Positions 13,801-23,872 of a stretch of DNA of 64,000 nt are shown here, piece by piece. The notes beneath the pieces are model-generated. The model searched no databases. It had not been told where the DNA came from and was given only the letters and a program-made list of their open reading frames with translations. The translations under genes were made by a program, and so were the position numbers. The stretch is from Imbricaverruca yamaguchii (taxonomy: Eukaryota; Arthropoda; Thecostraca; Neoverrucidae), in the NCBI GenBank assembly GCA_034440575.1, contig JAOTOL010001642.1, positions 3,102,501 through 3,166,500 on the forward strand. The letters are read 5' to 3'. Position 1 is the first letter of the stretch, and each line of letters starts with the position of its first letter.

Positions 13801-14399
13801 CAACAAATCACAGCCTGCAGCTTAGAAGCTTAGAGCTTCACATTCAAACGCCCAATAGGAGTGGTTGCAAAATACTTATTAATAATGGTATTGATGACCT
13901 CATCTGATGCAATGTGTAAGGAGCATCTCAACAACCTGTCACGGAGTTGGTGCTGTATCATCTTTGCTGATGTTTGTCCAATACACATCCTTCCCCTCAG
14001 CCCCCCTCTCAAATGCATGCACTCTGGGCTGCGGTCCCAATATGGTTCCTAGAAGTTGTTGCGCTCACAATAACATCATCGAAGGAAGGTCACTGCATCC
14101 GGGTAGTATTTGAATCATTTACAATGCATAAAGAATGCATAGGAAGGAAACGCCAGAGCTACCGCAGTAGACTACAAAATGCTGACAACATTTGGTTTTT
14201 CATCCATTGGAAGTGTACTTGACCAGCCAGTACTCTCGTCGTTACATGAATCTGGCACACCTTTCCACCTCCGCACACCTGTTACGTCGCCGGACTAGTT
14301 TTATCACCATTCTGCGACATGGATAGGAGAATCGGACCGATTTCTGTGCCGTTGGAGGATGAGCCTGATCAGTGTTATCCAACGTCGACAGACCAACCT

Positions 14400-14664
14400 G
14401 GGCAGCGATAAGACGAATTTGAACTGCGCACGGCCGAACCTGACCAGCCCTTCCTCCCGTCGATGGACGTACCTGACAAACCTTCCCTCCAATCGACAGA
14501 CATACCTGACAAACCTTCCATACCGTCAATGGACGAACCTGACAAACCTTCCCTCGCGTCTACAGACGTACCTGACAATCCTTCTCTCCCTTCGATGGAC
14601 GTACATGACAAACGTTCCGTGCCGTCGACAGGCGAACCTGACCGACCTTCCCTCGTGTCGACAG
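14400..14664 (+). repeat. 33-bp acceptor-edge array of Sema2a
   Basis: About seven 33-bp units lead directly into the exon that starts at 14,665. Each unit has the first ~18 exon bases (RYGAACCTGACNAACCTN type) preceded by acceptor-like GTCGACAG or TCTACAG. Some copies have lost the AG (CGATGG). The unit is eleven codons and the exon frame stays open back through the array, so upstream acceptors could add eleven-residue blocks without shifting the frame. Confidence 0.9.
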
Positions 14665-14935
14665 GCGAACCTGACCAACCTGCCGCGCACCGAGTTCGTG
14701 CCGGGTATCGGCAACGGGATCGCCAAGTGTCCGTTCGACCCGGACGACAACTCGACCGCCGTCTGGGTAGAGCACGGCAACCCGGGCGGCCTGGCCGGCC
14801 TCTACTCGGGCACGGTGGCCGAGTTCACCAAGGCCGACAACGTCATCTTCCGCACCGACCTCTACAACCTGACCACCAAGCAGCGCGAGTTCATGTTCAA
14901 GCGGACCATCAAGTACGACAGCAAGTGGCTGGACA
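14665..14935 (+). CDS. Sema2a: Semaphorin-2A, first visible exon (Sema domain)
   Basis: Encodes 90 codons plus one base of the Sema beta-propeller. The exon opens ANLTNLPRTEFVPGIG and includes IAKCPFDPDDNSTAVWVEHG, LYSGTVAEFTKADNVIFRTD and FKRTIKYDSKWLD, which match the fly Sema-2a family block by block as I remember it. Acceptor is GTCGACAG/GCG and donor is CTGGACA/GTAAGT (phase 1). N-glycosylation sequons NLT, NST and NLT are visible. Sema-2a is a secreted repulsive guidance cue read by plexin B. The signal peptide and about 150 N-terminal residues are missing, so this is an internal exon of a partial gene. An exon-edge array lies immediately upstream. Confidence 0.96.
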
Positions 14936-15094
14936 GTAAGTGATGCGCTCGCGGAGCGGGTTGGAAGAGCGCGCCTGCGACGAGCTGCGGTGTCGTTTGG
15001 CGCATGGTGGAGCGTGGTCCTGTATGACATGGTACTATGTGGTGTAATCTGGCCTGTGTGGCAAACTTTGAGCTGGCAGGATTGTGGTAATCTG

Positions 15095-15285
15095 CGGGTG
15101 AGTAGTCCAGGTGCAGGGTGTTCGCCTCCCAAGCGAAAAGTTGTGGGGTCGAACCTCATTTATCGCTGCTGTTTGCCCACGACCAATGAGCATGAGAGAT
15201 TGGCAAAATCAATCGTGATGATGAATGGCTAGATGACCAAGTTCGTCAACTCGTCGTTGAACTAAGTAACCAACCAAGTATGATG
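15095..15285 (+). mobile_element. tRNA-derived SINE candidate
   Basis: An anticodon-arm-like segment (TTCGC, loop CTCCCAA, GCGAA) is followed by a B-box-like GGGTCGAACCTC at about 15,151. A tail GAACTAAGTAACCAACCAAG ends near 15,280. Head and tail together suggest a roughly 190-bp tRNA-derived SINE, in the intron after the exon ending at 14,935. No target-site duplication was established. Confidence 0.5.
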
Positions 15286-16357
15286 ACCTTAGCAGCCCGC
15301 CATACTTGGTTGGTGGCTTGCTGAAGTTGTTGGTGCAGTTTTGGCAGTGCAGTTGTTATTTCGCCGCCGGTTGCGCCGCCACATAGCTTTAGCGGTGATG
15401 AACACACTGACTCCTATCACTGTTGTTGCCAGTAGGGCGGTAGATCGGTCATCTCGTAGTGGCAGCAGTGGTGGCAGGCAGCTGCTCATGTCATTTACGG
15501 TACGGAGTATTCACTGCCTACCTGCGACCCCTGGCATTGGCTGTACTCGAGCATGACGTTTTATATCAGAGTTTCATCCCACATGCATGTGCGTTGTTAA
15601 ATATGGCGTTGCTTTGTGTAGGTATATCATCCCATATGTGTATACGTTGCTCTCGTTGTGGCTTTGTGCGCTCGATCAGCTGGTATTCAATAATAACCAA
15701 GGTTTCAACGACCGGTGTCCTTTTATTTAATCGATTAAGCTCTGGGCTTGTTCTCAGAGACCATTTACTCCCAGCTGCGGTGTTAGCTACAACTTAGGTT
15801 CCATTGTAAATTGCACAAATGATTCCAAGAATACCGGCCGGCCTGGGGTATCGTTTGAACACGGCGCCGACGCTCCATACCGCAGCTACCCGCTGTCGTC
15901 GCTAGCACGACTGAAATCTGAGCAACGTTTGCGCCACGCGGTGTCCATTGGGCCGGCGGAGGAGAGACGGTGTAAACGCCTCTGGCAGTGTCCTCTCGTG
16001 CCGCGTCGTCAGCCGACGCAGAGTTGTTCAAGAGTCTCGCCGTATCGAGATTGTTGGTGTGTGTTTTCCCTGCCTTTGTCGCGAGTCAGTTGCATCAATG
16101 GCCTCCACTCAGCGGCGATACAGCGTCGATTTCGATGTTTAGTGTCGGTTCTCGGCGGTAGTTTTTCCAGAGTTTGGTGTTTGAGTTGCGCTTAGGGTCG
16201 CTTTGCTGTGCTAGTATGCCCTCGTCACCACACTCGACTTCATTCAGGTTGTGCAAAAGAAAGTTGACGAAGGTGATTAGTGCAATAGTCAGGTCGGCTC
16301 TGCATCCGGTAGATCGGCGTGCCAATTTCGCGTGGCGTTGGGTCGTTATCGTGGGGA

Positions 16358-17010
16358 TTGTCCGCAGCAGCCGACTGTGTCGTCATTGCGGGCGTGTCCT
16401 GTTTTGTCATTATTGTGGGCGTGCCCTCTTGTGTCGCTGTGGGGCGTGTCCCGTCGTGTCGCTATTGTGGTGCGTGTCGTGTTGTATCGTTAGTATGGGG
16501 CGTGTCGTGTTATGTCGTTAGTATGGGGCATGTCATGTGTCGTTAGTATGGGGCGTGTCGTGTTGTGTCGTTAGTATGGGGCATGTCATGTGTCGTTAGT
16601 ATGGGGCGTGTTGTGTTGTGTCGTTAGTATGGGGCGTGTCATGTGTCGTTAGTATGGGGCGTGACATGTGTCGTTAGTATGGGGCGTGTTGTGTTGTGTC
16701 GTTAGTATGGGGCGTGTCATGTGTCGTGAGTATGCGGCGTGACATGTAGCGTCGTCAGTATTGGAGGTGTCGTGTGTCGTTAGTATGGGGCGTGTTGTGT
16801 TGTGTCGTGAGTGTGGGGCGTGACATTTAGCGTCGTTAGTATGGGGCGTGTTGTGTTGTGTCGTTAGTGTGGGGCGTGACATTTAGCGCCGTTAGTATGG
16901 GACGTGTTGTGTTGTGTCGTTAGTGTGGGGCGTGACATTTAGCGCCGTTAGTATGGGGCGTGCCACGTTGTGTTGTTGACATGCGGCGTATCCACTGCAG
17001 CCGACTGTGC
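16358..17010. repeat. ~27-bp intronic array of TTAGTATGGGGCGTGT type
   Basis: About twenty degenerate units of roughly 22-32 bp. The array is flanked on both sides by CAGCCGACTGTG (near 16,366 and 16,996). That word and the unit core TTGTGTCGTTAGTATG resemble the start of the next exon (CCGCAG/AGCCGAACTTTGTGGC, then GTCGTATG), so it may be a diverged acceptor-edge array. The link is weaker than for the other arrays. Confidence 0.75.
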
Positions 17011-17068
17011 TCCTATGTGTTGAGCCTATCGTCGTGGCGAGTGACTCATTTCGCTGTTCCTACCGCAG

Positions 17069-17171
17069 AGCCGAACTTTGTGGCGTCGTATGAAATCGGA
17101 GAGTATGTCTACTTCTTCTTCCGCGAGACGGCGCTCGAGTACATCAACTGTGGCAAGGCCATATACTCCAG
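17069..17171 (+). CDS. Sema2a: Semaphorin-2A exon (Sema domain)
   Basis: 33 codons joined in phase 1 to the preceding exon, giving WLDKPNFVASYEIGEYVY followed by FFFRETALEYINCGKAIYSR. This is a highly conserved stretch of class 2 semaphorins. Acceptor CTACCGCAG/AG, donor TCCAG/GTGAGA (phase 2). The last ~35 exon bases and the donor are repeated twice in the intron that follows. Confidence 0.97.
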
Positions 17172-17330
17172 GTGAGATCTAGTCGGCCACATCAACTGTG
17201 GCAAGGTCATAAACTCCAGGGCTATATGATCAGCATGGTCGAAGCGCCCTAAAACCTCATATACTCCGGGTGAGATCTAGTCGGCCACGTCAACTGTGAT
17301 AAGGTCATACCCCAAGTGAGATCTGGTCCG
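17172..17330 (+). repeat. Donor-edge duplicates of the preceding Sema2a exon, one interrupted
   Basis: Two further copies of the exon end (ATCAACTGTGGCAAGG..CTCC) plus GTGAGATCT follow the true donor at 17,172. The extra donors sit at about 17,270 and 17,316. The first copy is interrupted at 17,222-17,257 by sequence containing GGTCGAAGCGCCCTAAAACC, which resembles the SINE tail seen elsewhere. The second copy is decayed. Confidence 0.85.
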
Positions 17331-19210
17331 CCACTGCATGTGCGACGACGCAGACGGTGACTCGCTGTATTGGTGAGGTGTTCGCGTGCGAGCAATGGAG
17401 TCGCATACGCGAATTGGGAACTTGAGGTCGTGTCGAATGCGTTGTCGTGACACCACACTGGAACTGCACTCGCTCGTTATTCAGACAACGAGGGTCTCGC
17501 TAGTGCTCGTTATTTGTTGCGGTGGGCCCAGCTGGCCACTCGACAACTTCGTGGGGTGTGCTGCCGCATTGGCGGGTCGTTAAGCGTGCGGTTGAATACA
17601 TACTTGTTGGGCTAGTTCACAGCAAAATGGTAGCATCACGAGATACGTCACAAGCTTTTATATGTGATGACGTTAAGCCATTTAAACAGCTTTTCGAAGT
17701 GTATCCGTTTATTTAAATAGTTATCTTTTTGCGACATCCACGCCTTGTCCATGTTTGTGCCCTTGCCTGTGTTATAAGCACATTACCAAACGGCATGTGA
17801 CGCATGCACCAAACGACATGTGTCCGTCGTGCTGGATAAGCGGCTGCCTTCCACATTGCTCCGGTAGAACAGCTGTTTCATCGTATTACTGTTGATGCAT
17901 ATTTATCATCGTCATCCTTATTGGAAGCTGTGACTAGTCTTAGATTTATGCCCGGAGGTTTCACGGGTAGAAAATCCATCTGGATCAAGCAAAATAAACA
18001 CCTTGCCGTGTTTGATTTAAGATGTGTTTTTTATGTTCAGTTGATTCGAGTTCACAGTCGAGATCGGGTTCTCTTGTTTTGTGCAACTGTGACGTTCAGA
18101 AATGATCCGGAAGTACCGACCTGTGAGTGATGGTATTTCAGATCCACAACAGCATCACGTCCCCATAACCGTATCACACTGCACTTGCACCCGTCCCCCG
18201 ACCCCTCGTCTGTCCTTTTAGTATATGCCTATTCGTCATCAATCTTCGTGATATCCACTTTATTGGGCACGTAAAGTATCTCCTGTAATACAAGTATTTC
18301 CATCTCCTGTAATATCGTACTTTCTCGCAAACTGCCACGTCTGTGGCTGCTGCCATGTTGCCTGCCGCCGCGCCGTCGTGGTTCCGCCAGCCGACACCAG
18401 GGCGGCGCGGCCGGCGGTTTTGACCGACGCGGCCGGGTCGGAGTCGCGCCGCTTCAATAGGCTAATTCGCGGCGCCTCCATTACGGACGGCACGCCACCT
18501 GTCTGCCGGAAGCGGCAGTCGCGGCGCTTTTCTGGTGACGGGGTCACGCATGGGGTGGCGGTCGGCTGACCCGCCGCCGCCGCTGCCCGAGAGGTCGCCG
18601 CCGCCGCTGCCGGCCCGCCGGCGGCACTGACGGCTTCCGACGGGTGCGTGGGTTGGGGATTTCCGATTGGCCAGAGATCTCCGAGAACGTCGCGGCCGGA
18701 CACAGGGCGCTTGTCTCCCGACGTTCAACGACGACGACACCGACGCGGAGACGCAGCGCGTGAACGCGAGCCGCAGCATGTCTGCCGCCCGGGTGGACTG
18801 TTTTCGACGCACATGTTTGGGCACCGACTGCACGCGTGCCCCGGTTACGAGAGAATCGCATGCGAGGCGGCAGTGTGTCGCCAATGGCGGCTGCTTATCA
18901 CTGAACGAACAACAGCGTGACAACACGAGCAGGCCGTGATGAGGCCGTCGGCAGCGTCAGTAGGGCATCGCCCATGCTATTCGCATCGTCCGCAAGCTCG
19001 TCACCGAGGCGAGGAGCATGTTCTGGCGCCGGCCGGTTGCGGCGGTAATCGGCGGCTGGCCGCATTACTGCGGCGTACTCAGCGTCAAGTGTCGCCCATT
19101 GTTCAGTCCGGTTTCTCACGAGTCGTGCCAATCGTCACGATATTTTGTGGGACGCCACGATGCTTGGCGGGATTGTGCTTGTGTTATGTGGTGCTGTATA
19201 TCGCGTGTGC
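17331..19210. other. Intron, nothing further recognised
   Basis: Intron between the exons ending at 17,171 and starting at 19,896. A GC-rich block lies at about 18,360-18,900 with several open frames on both strands, none with a recognisable domain. Confidence 0.5.
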
Positions 19211-19218
19211 TTATGTGA

Positions 19219-19890
19219 TGGTCTCTTGCAGGGTGGCTCGTGTATGGTCATGTGATTTGTTGCAGGACGGCTCGTGTATAGTCATGCAATCGTCTGTGGC
19301 GCGGTGGATCGTGTTTGGCTATGTGATTGTTTGTTGCAGAGTGGCTGATGTGTGGTCATGCAATAGTTGCAGAGATTCTTATGTGTGATTCTTCGATTGT
19401 CTCCCGAGGGAAGTCACGTGTGTGGTCATGTGATGGTCTGTTGGAGTAGCTCATGTGTGATTAGGTGATGGTCTGTTGGAGTGGCTGATGTGTGGGCATG
19501 TGCTGGTCTGTTGGAGTAGCTCATGTGTGATTAGGTGATGGTCTGTTGGAGTGGCTCGATTGATGTGTGTGTGTGTGGTCATGTGATGGTCTGCTGGAGT
19601 AGCTCGTGTTATACGTGTTATATGTGTGTGACCCGAATGGCTCGTGCGATCAGCTCATGTGATGGTCTGTTGCAGGGTGACTCGCGCGTGGTTAGGTGAT
19701 GATCTGTTGGAGTAGCTTGTATGTGGTTAGGTGATGATCTGTTGGAGTAGCTTGTATGTGGTTAGGTGATGTATGGTCTGTTGCAGAGTGGCTCATGTTT
19801 GGTTAGGTGATGGTCTGTTGCATAGTGGCTCATGTTTGGTTGGGTGATGGTCTGTTACAGAGTGGCTAATGTGTGTTTTTTATCTTCTGT
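19219..19890 (+). repeat. ~36-40-bp acceptor-edge array of Sema2a
   Basis: About 17 degenerate units of the form GTCTGTTGCAG + AGTGGCTCATGTGTGG + TTAGGTGATG end at the true exon start 19,896, where the sequence is CTGTTGCAG/GGTGGCTCGTGTGTG. So the unit holds the acceptor and the first ~16 coding bases. Copies near 19,225-19,340 keep TTGCAG; many central ones read TTGGAG, a weaker acceptor. Confidence 0.9.
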
Positions 19891-19895
19891 TGCAG

Positions 19896-20023
19896 GGTGG
19901 CTCGTGTGTGCAAGAAGGACACGGGCGGAAAGAATATCCTGAATCAGAACTGGGCTACCTACATCAAGGCGCGGCTCAACTGCTCCATCCCGGGCGAGTT
20001 CCCCTTCTACTTCAACGAAATCC
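19896..20023 (+). CDS. Sema2a: Semaphorin-2A exon (Sema domain)
   Basis: 42 codons with a split codon at each end, giving [40 protein letters not shown] and NEI. RVCKxDxGGxxxL..[25 protein letters not shown] is a hallmark run of semaphorins. A glycosylation sequon NCS is present. Acceptor TTGCAG/GGTGG, donor ATCC/GTGAGT. The exon start has been amplified upstream. Confidence 0.97.
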
Positions 20024-20099
20024 GTGAGTTTATTGTGCTGTCGTGTGCTTCGTTTCAGGTGCTGCATTGCGTGGCTTATATGAGTAGAACTGGTGGTCA

Positions 20100-20300
20100 A
20101 TTTGCGGTCGATCATGTGCCCTTATCACCATCAGCGTCACCGTCACTGCTTCCTCGCAGTAATGAACATATTTTACCACTGTCGCTACCACAGATGTCAT
20201 TATCGTCATCATTTTCGTCATCGTCACCGTCGTCGGCACCGCTACTGCTACCACTGTCACCGTAATCATCACTGCCACCACCACCGCCACTGAATCATCT
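20100..20300. repeat. Degenerate CAC/TCA triplet-rich tract
   Basis: About 200 bases rich in CAY and TCA triplets (TCACCATCAGCGTCACCGTC style). Both strands stay open in several frames for this reason alone. Confidence 0.7.
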
Positions 20301-20361
20301 ACATCTACCTGCAATGTCGCGGTCGGAGCTAGTACTGGAATTTATCGGCGTGGCGATCGGA

Positions 20362-20535
20362 TCCCGATGTAGCTGGCAGTGTACTGTTCACCATTGAATC
20401 TCGATGTAGCTGCCAGTGTACTGTTCACCATTGAATCCCGATGTAGCTGGCAGTGTACTGTTCACCATCGAAACCCGATGTAGCTGCCAGTGTACTGTTC
20501 ACCATTGAATCCCGATGTAGCTAGCAGTGTGCCGT
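20362..20535. repeat. 37-bp minisatellite, about four copies
   Basis: Units of the type TCCCGATGTAGCTGGCAGTG followed by TACTGTTCACCATTGAA repeat from about 20,362. I could not tie the unit to an exon edge. Confidence 0.9.
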
Positions 20536-21469
20536 CGGCGATCGGATACAGACGGCGTTGGCAGTGTACTGTTTACGGTCGGATCCCTGTGTGCCTGGCG
20601 GTGTGCTGCCGACGATCGCTGTCCGCCTGGTCAGCTGGCGCGCGTCGTGTGCGTGGCGCGGCGCAATTATTGCCGCCAATGGCGGTCTGCAGCGAGCCGG
20701 CTGCAGTCGACGGCGGCTCGAGCCATCTGGCCACCGGTGTAATGTGTGCTGACTGCCAGACACCGGCACTCAGGACGCGTCGTCGTCGCTAGCGCGCAGC
20801 CCCGTCCCCGGCGATTTCCCCGGGCAGGCACGTGCTGGTACCCCCTCGCTCAGATCCGGAAGTATGTGTTTTCCATCCAGACCTCACTCACTCCGCTGCA
20901 TGTGATGGATGAAGGCCCGCATGTGTCGGGCCAGGCCGGAGATGGCGCAGGAGGCGCACGAGAGTTGCCCCGACCGCTGAGTGTGGACCCCTTGAAATCG
21001 TCGGACAGGCGGTGGCGACGGCCCGGGAGTAACGTCGACCCGATACGCACTCGCGGCCGACGGCGGAAGAGGCTCGCGTGCGTCATCCGTGTCATGTCTG
21101 CGTGGGACTGGCACGGCCGTCGAGGGCCTCGCGGCGCGGTGACCTGGCACCGGCCGGGCGGCGCCCGCTCGTCGGCACCAGGTCTGACGGACCGGCGCGC
21201 GGCCGCCGTGTGGTGGGGCCGTTTCCAGCGGGCGGCGGTGGCGGCGGCGGCGGCGGCGCACGCGGCCGTGCCCTGTGTGGCGGCCGTTAGCCGGCGGCGG
21301 CCGGGCCGGCCCGGCGCCGGTTATCGTGGCCGCCGGCCGATTGCGGGTCGTTAGGCGGCGCCGCCGGCCCGGCGGCGTACCGTGCCGGCGGCGCGGCGAC
21401 GCCGGCCGCGCGCCGCATCGATCTGGCCGCCGGACCCGATCGGAATCGCGCCGCCGACCGGCCGGCGGA
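20536..21469. other. GC-rich intronic stretch
   Basis: Intron between the exons ending at 20,023 and starting at 22,350. Composition is strongly GC-rich with simple GGC runs at about 21,230-21,260. No exon recognised. Confidence 0.5.
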
Positions 21470-21750
21470 CTTTGCCGAGCAAGGCTTGCAATTGTGGCTT
21501 TGCGCGGCCGACTTCGCAACTGCGGCTTCGCTGAGCGGTTCGGAACTGCGGCCTTGCGCCGCCGGCTTCGTAATCGCGGCGGTGCGGAGCAAGCTTTGGG
21601 AATCGCGCCGCTGCCCGGTGAGCTTGGGAATCGCGCCTGTGCGCAGCGAGCTTCGGAATCACTGCTCGTGAAGCCGGCTTTGGGATCGCCACTCGCGGTT
21701 GCGACATTCGAAATCGCGGCTCTGCGCAGCGAAGTTCCCAGTGCTATATA
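21470..21750. repeat. Degenerate ~30-35-bp GC-rich repeat
   Basis: Imperfect copies of a unit with the words GCTTCGGAATCGCGG and TGCGCAGCGAGCTT. Divergence is high and copy number cannot be fixed by eye (about eight). Confidence 0.65.
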
Positions 21751-22349
21751 TTCTCTGCGGCTCGGTATCGGCTCCACGTAACAGCCACACGGCCTGTAAT
21801 ACGGCTCTCGAGTCGCGTATAGTCAGAGCAGCGTCTCTCCATTTACGCTCTTTCATACTCCGAGTGCGCGGCCTTGTCCAGTCGTCCTGAATCCGAATGG
21901 TGCCGCTCGCCGGTAGCGGCAGCTGGCTCGTCGGGACGGGACAAAAACACGCACATCGTGGCTCGATCCTCCACCGACGCTCCCGTAATTCCTGCCCCAC
22001 TCACCTGGATCGGGCGGCACGCCGGTATTTGCCGCTTTGTTGCCTGCAATCAATTACCGGTAATTGGATCGAGAGGTCCGCCTGATTCACAAAACGCTCC
22101 CGTCGAATGGCGACGGACACCGCCCGTTGCAGCGATGGGATTTGTTTGCGATTGATTTCTGAGAGCCGGTGCACCGGTCGCCGACCGACTCCGTGCCGTA
22201 CCGTAACGTGAATGCACGTGTGAAGAGCCGTGTGAAGAGCCGTGTGCCACCGAACTTCGCCGCACACCGAGAAGTTCCCGGCACGGTAAGCGGTGCGCTC
22301 GCTCAGCTGACGCTTTGTGGTTGTTCTGAGTGGATCGGTGTGCTTGCAG

Positions 22350-22462
22350 AGTCGATCTACAAGGTGCCCGGCGACGACACACAGTTCTACGCGGTCTTCA
22401 CCACGTCGATGAATGGGCTGATGGGCTCCGCTGTCTGCTCGTTCACCCTAAGGGACATCCAG
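22350..22462 (+). CDS. Sema2a: Semaphorin-2A exon (Sema domain)
   Basis: Completes a split codon to Q and encodes SIYKVPGDDTQFYAVFTTSM then NGLMGSAVCSFTLRDIQ, ending in phase 0. Matches the family run in which a threonine-rich FTTSxNGLxGSAVCSF strand is nearly invariant. Acceptor GTGCTTGCAG/AG, donor ATCCAG/GTGCGT. Confidence 0.97.
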
Positions 22463-22816
22463 GTGCGTTGTGTAATTTTGTACGGCGCACCGACAGCGCT
22501 GAGTTGCAATTTCCTGCATTCAGGCAGCGTTTTGTTTATGTATCCCGTTGCGTGTTTCTAGCGTGGGCGCTGGCGATTTTGCATTTGTTCTAGTTGTGTA
22601 TTTGTGGTGAGTTGCCGACATATTATACTGGCGGAAGCTACGCTTGTCGTGGCGCTGTGTTGCTTTGTTATTCATCTGTCCCATTTGCGTAATGCACCAC
22701 AGCATGTGAAGTTGATCGTGATAGCGAGCAGAGTAAGCACTACAGTAATCCACGGCAAATTTCATTCAGGTATGCTGTGTGTTAACACCGAGACGTTCCG
22801 TTTTGATGTGTGCCCT

Positions 22817-23872
22817 TGTCCCTATGGAGGACTTCCAGTCGTGTTGTGTCCATGTCGCCATGGAGAATTTCCAGTCGTTTTCTGTGTCCATGTCACCATG
22901 GAGACGGTTAAGTTGTGTTGTGTGCCCATGTCACCATGGAGGATCTTCAGTTGTACTGTATATCCATGTCACCATGTATAACATTCAGTTGTGCTATATG
23001 CCCATGTCACCCTGAATGACATTCAGTTGTGCTGTGTATCCATGTCACCATGGAGGATGTTCAGTTGTGCTGTGCATCCATGTCACCATGGAGGATGTTC
23101 AGTTGTGCTGTGTGTCCATGTCACCATGGAGGGCGTTCAGTTGTGCTGTGTATCCATGTCACCATGGAGGATGTTCAGTTGTGCTGTGCATCCATGTCAC
23201 CATGGAGGATGTTCAGTTGTGCTGTGTATCCATGTCACCATGGAGGACGTTCAGTTGTGCTGTGTATCCATGTCACCATGGAGGACGTTCAGTTGTGCTG
23301 TGTATCCATGTCACCATGGAGGACGTTCAGTTGTGCTATGTATCCATGTCACCATGGAGGACGTTCAGTTGTGCTGTGTATCCATGTCACCCTGGAGGAC
23401 GTTCAGTTGTGCTGTGTATTCATGTCACCATGGGGACGTTCAGTTGTGCTGTGTATCCATGTAACCATGGAGGACGTTCAGTTGTGCTGTGTATCCATGA
23501 CACCATGGAGGACGTTCAGTTGTGCTGTGTATCCATTCACCATGGAGGACGTTCAGTTGTGCTGTGTATCCATGTCGCCATGGAGGACGTTCAGTTGTGC
23601 TGTGTATCCATTCACCTGGAGGACGTTCGTTGTGCTTGTTCCATTCACCATGGGGCGTTCGTTGTGCTGTGTATCCATGTCGCCATGGAGGACGTTCAGT
23701 TATGCTGTGTATCCATCTCACCATGGAGGACGTTCAGTTGTGCTGTGTATCCATGTCACCATGGAGGACGTTCAGTTGTGCTATGTATCCATGTCACCAT
23801 GGAGGACGTTCAGTTGTGCTGTGTATCCATGTCACCATGGAGGACGTTCAGTTGTGCTGTGTATCCATGTGA
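22817..23872 (+). repeat. 38-bp minisatellite, ~27 copies, probable donor-edge array
   Basis: Units of the form CCATGTCACCATGGAGGACG + TTCAGTTGTGCTGTGTAT repeat with little divergence. The first copies (about 22,817-22,850) read GGAGGACTTCCAG then TCGTGTTGTGT. The exon end upstream reads AAGGGACATCCAG then GTGCGTTGTGT. The array therefore looks derived from this exon-intron junction. The donor GT has become TC, then TT in later copies, so these are dead donors. Long reading frames through it (up to 306 codons) are repeat artefacts. Confidence 0.85.

Larger units (their letters stand above)
6741..14429. other. AT-rich, gene-poor stretch
   Basis: About 7.7 kb with no recognisable exon on either strand. 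It holds the (GA)n tract and the 70-bp repeat listed separately. I looked for the missing N-terminal semaphorin exons (an FVCGTNA-type motif and the first Sema blades) and did not find them. This is most simply intronic or upstream sequence of Sema2a. Confidence 0.5.

Noticed and set aside
1..14664. Missing N-terminal exons of Sema2a
   Set aside because: Searched by eye for the signal peptide, early Sema blades and CGTNA-type motif on plus; none found, so none annotated.
22817..23872. CRISPR-like regular repeats
   Set aside because: Units are contiguous tandem copies with no unique spacers, in a eukaryotic intron. The same holds for the other arrays.
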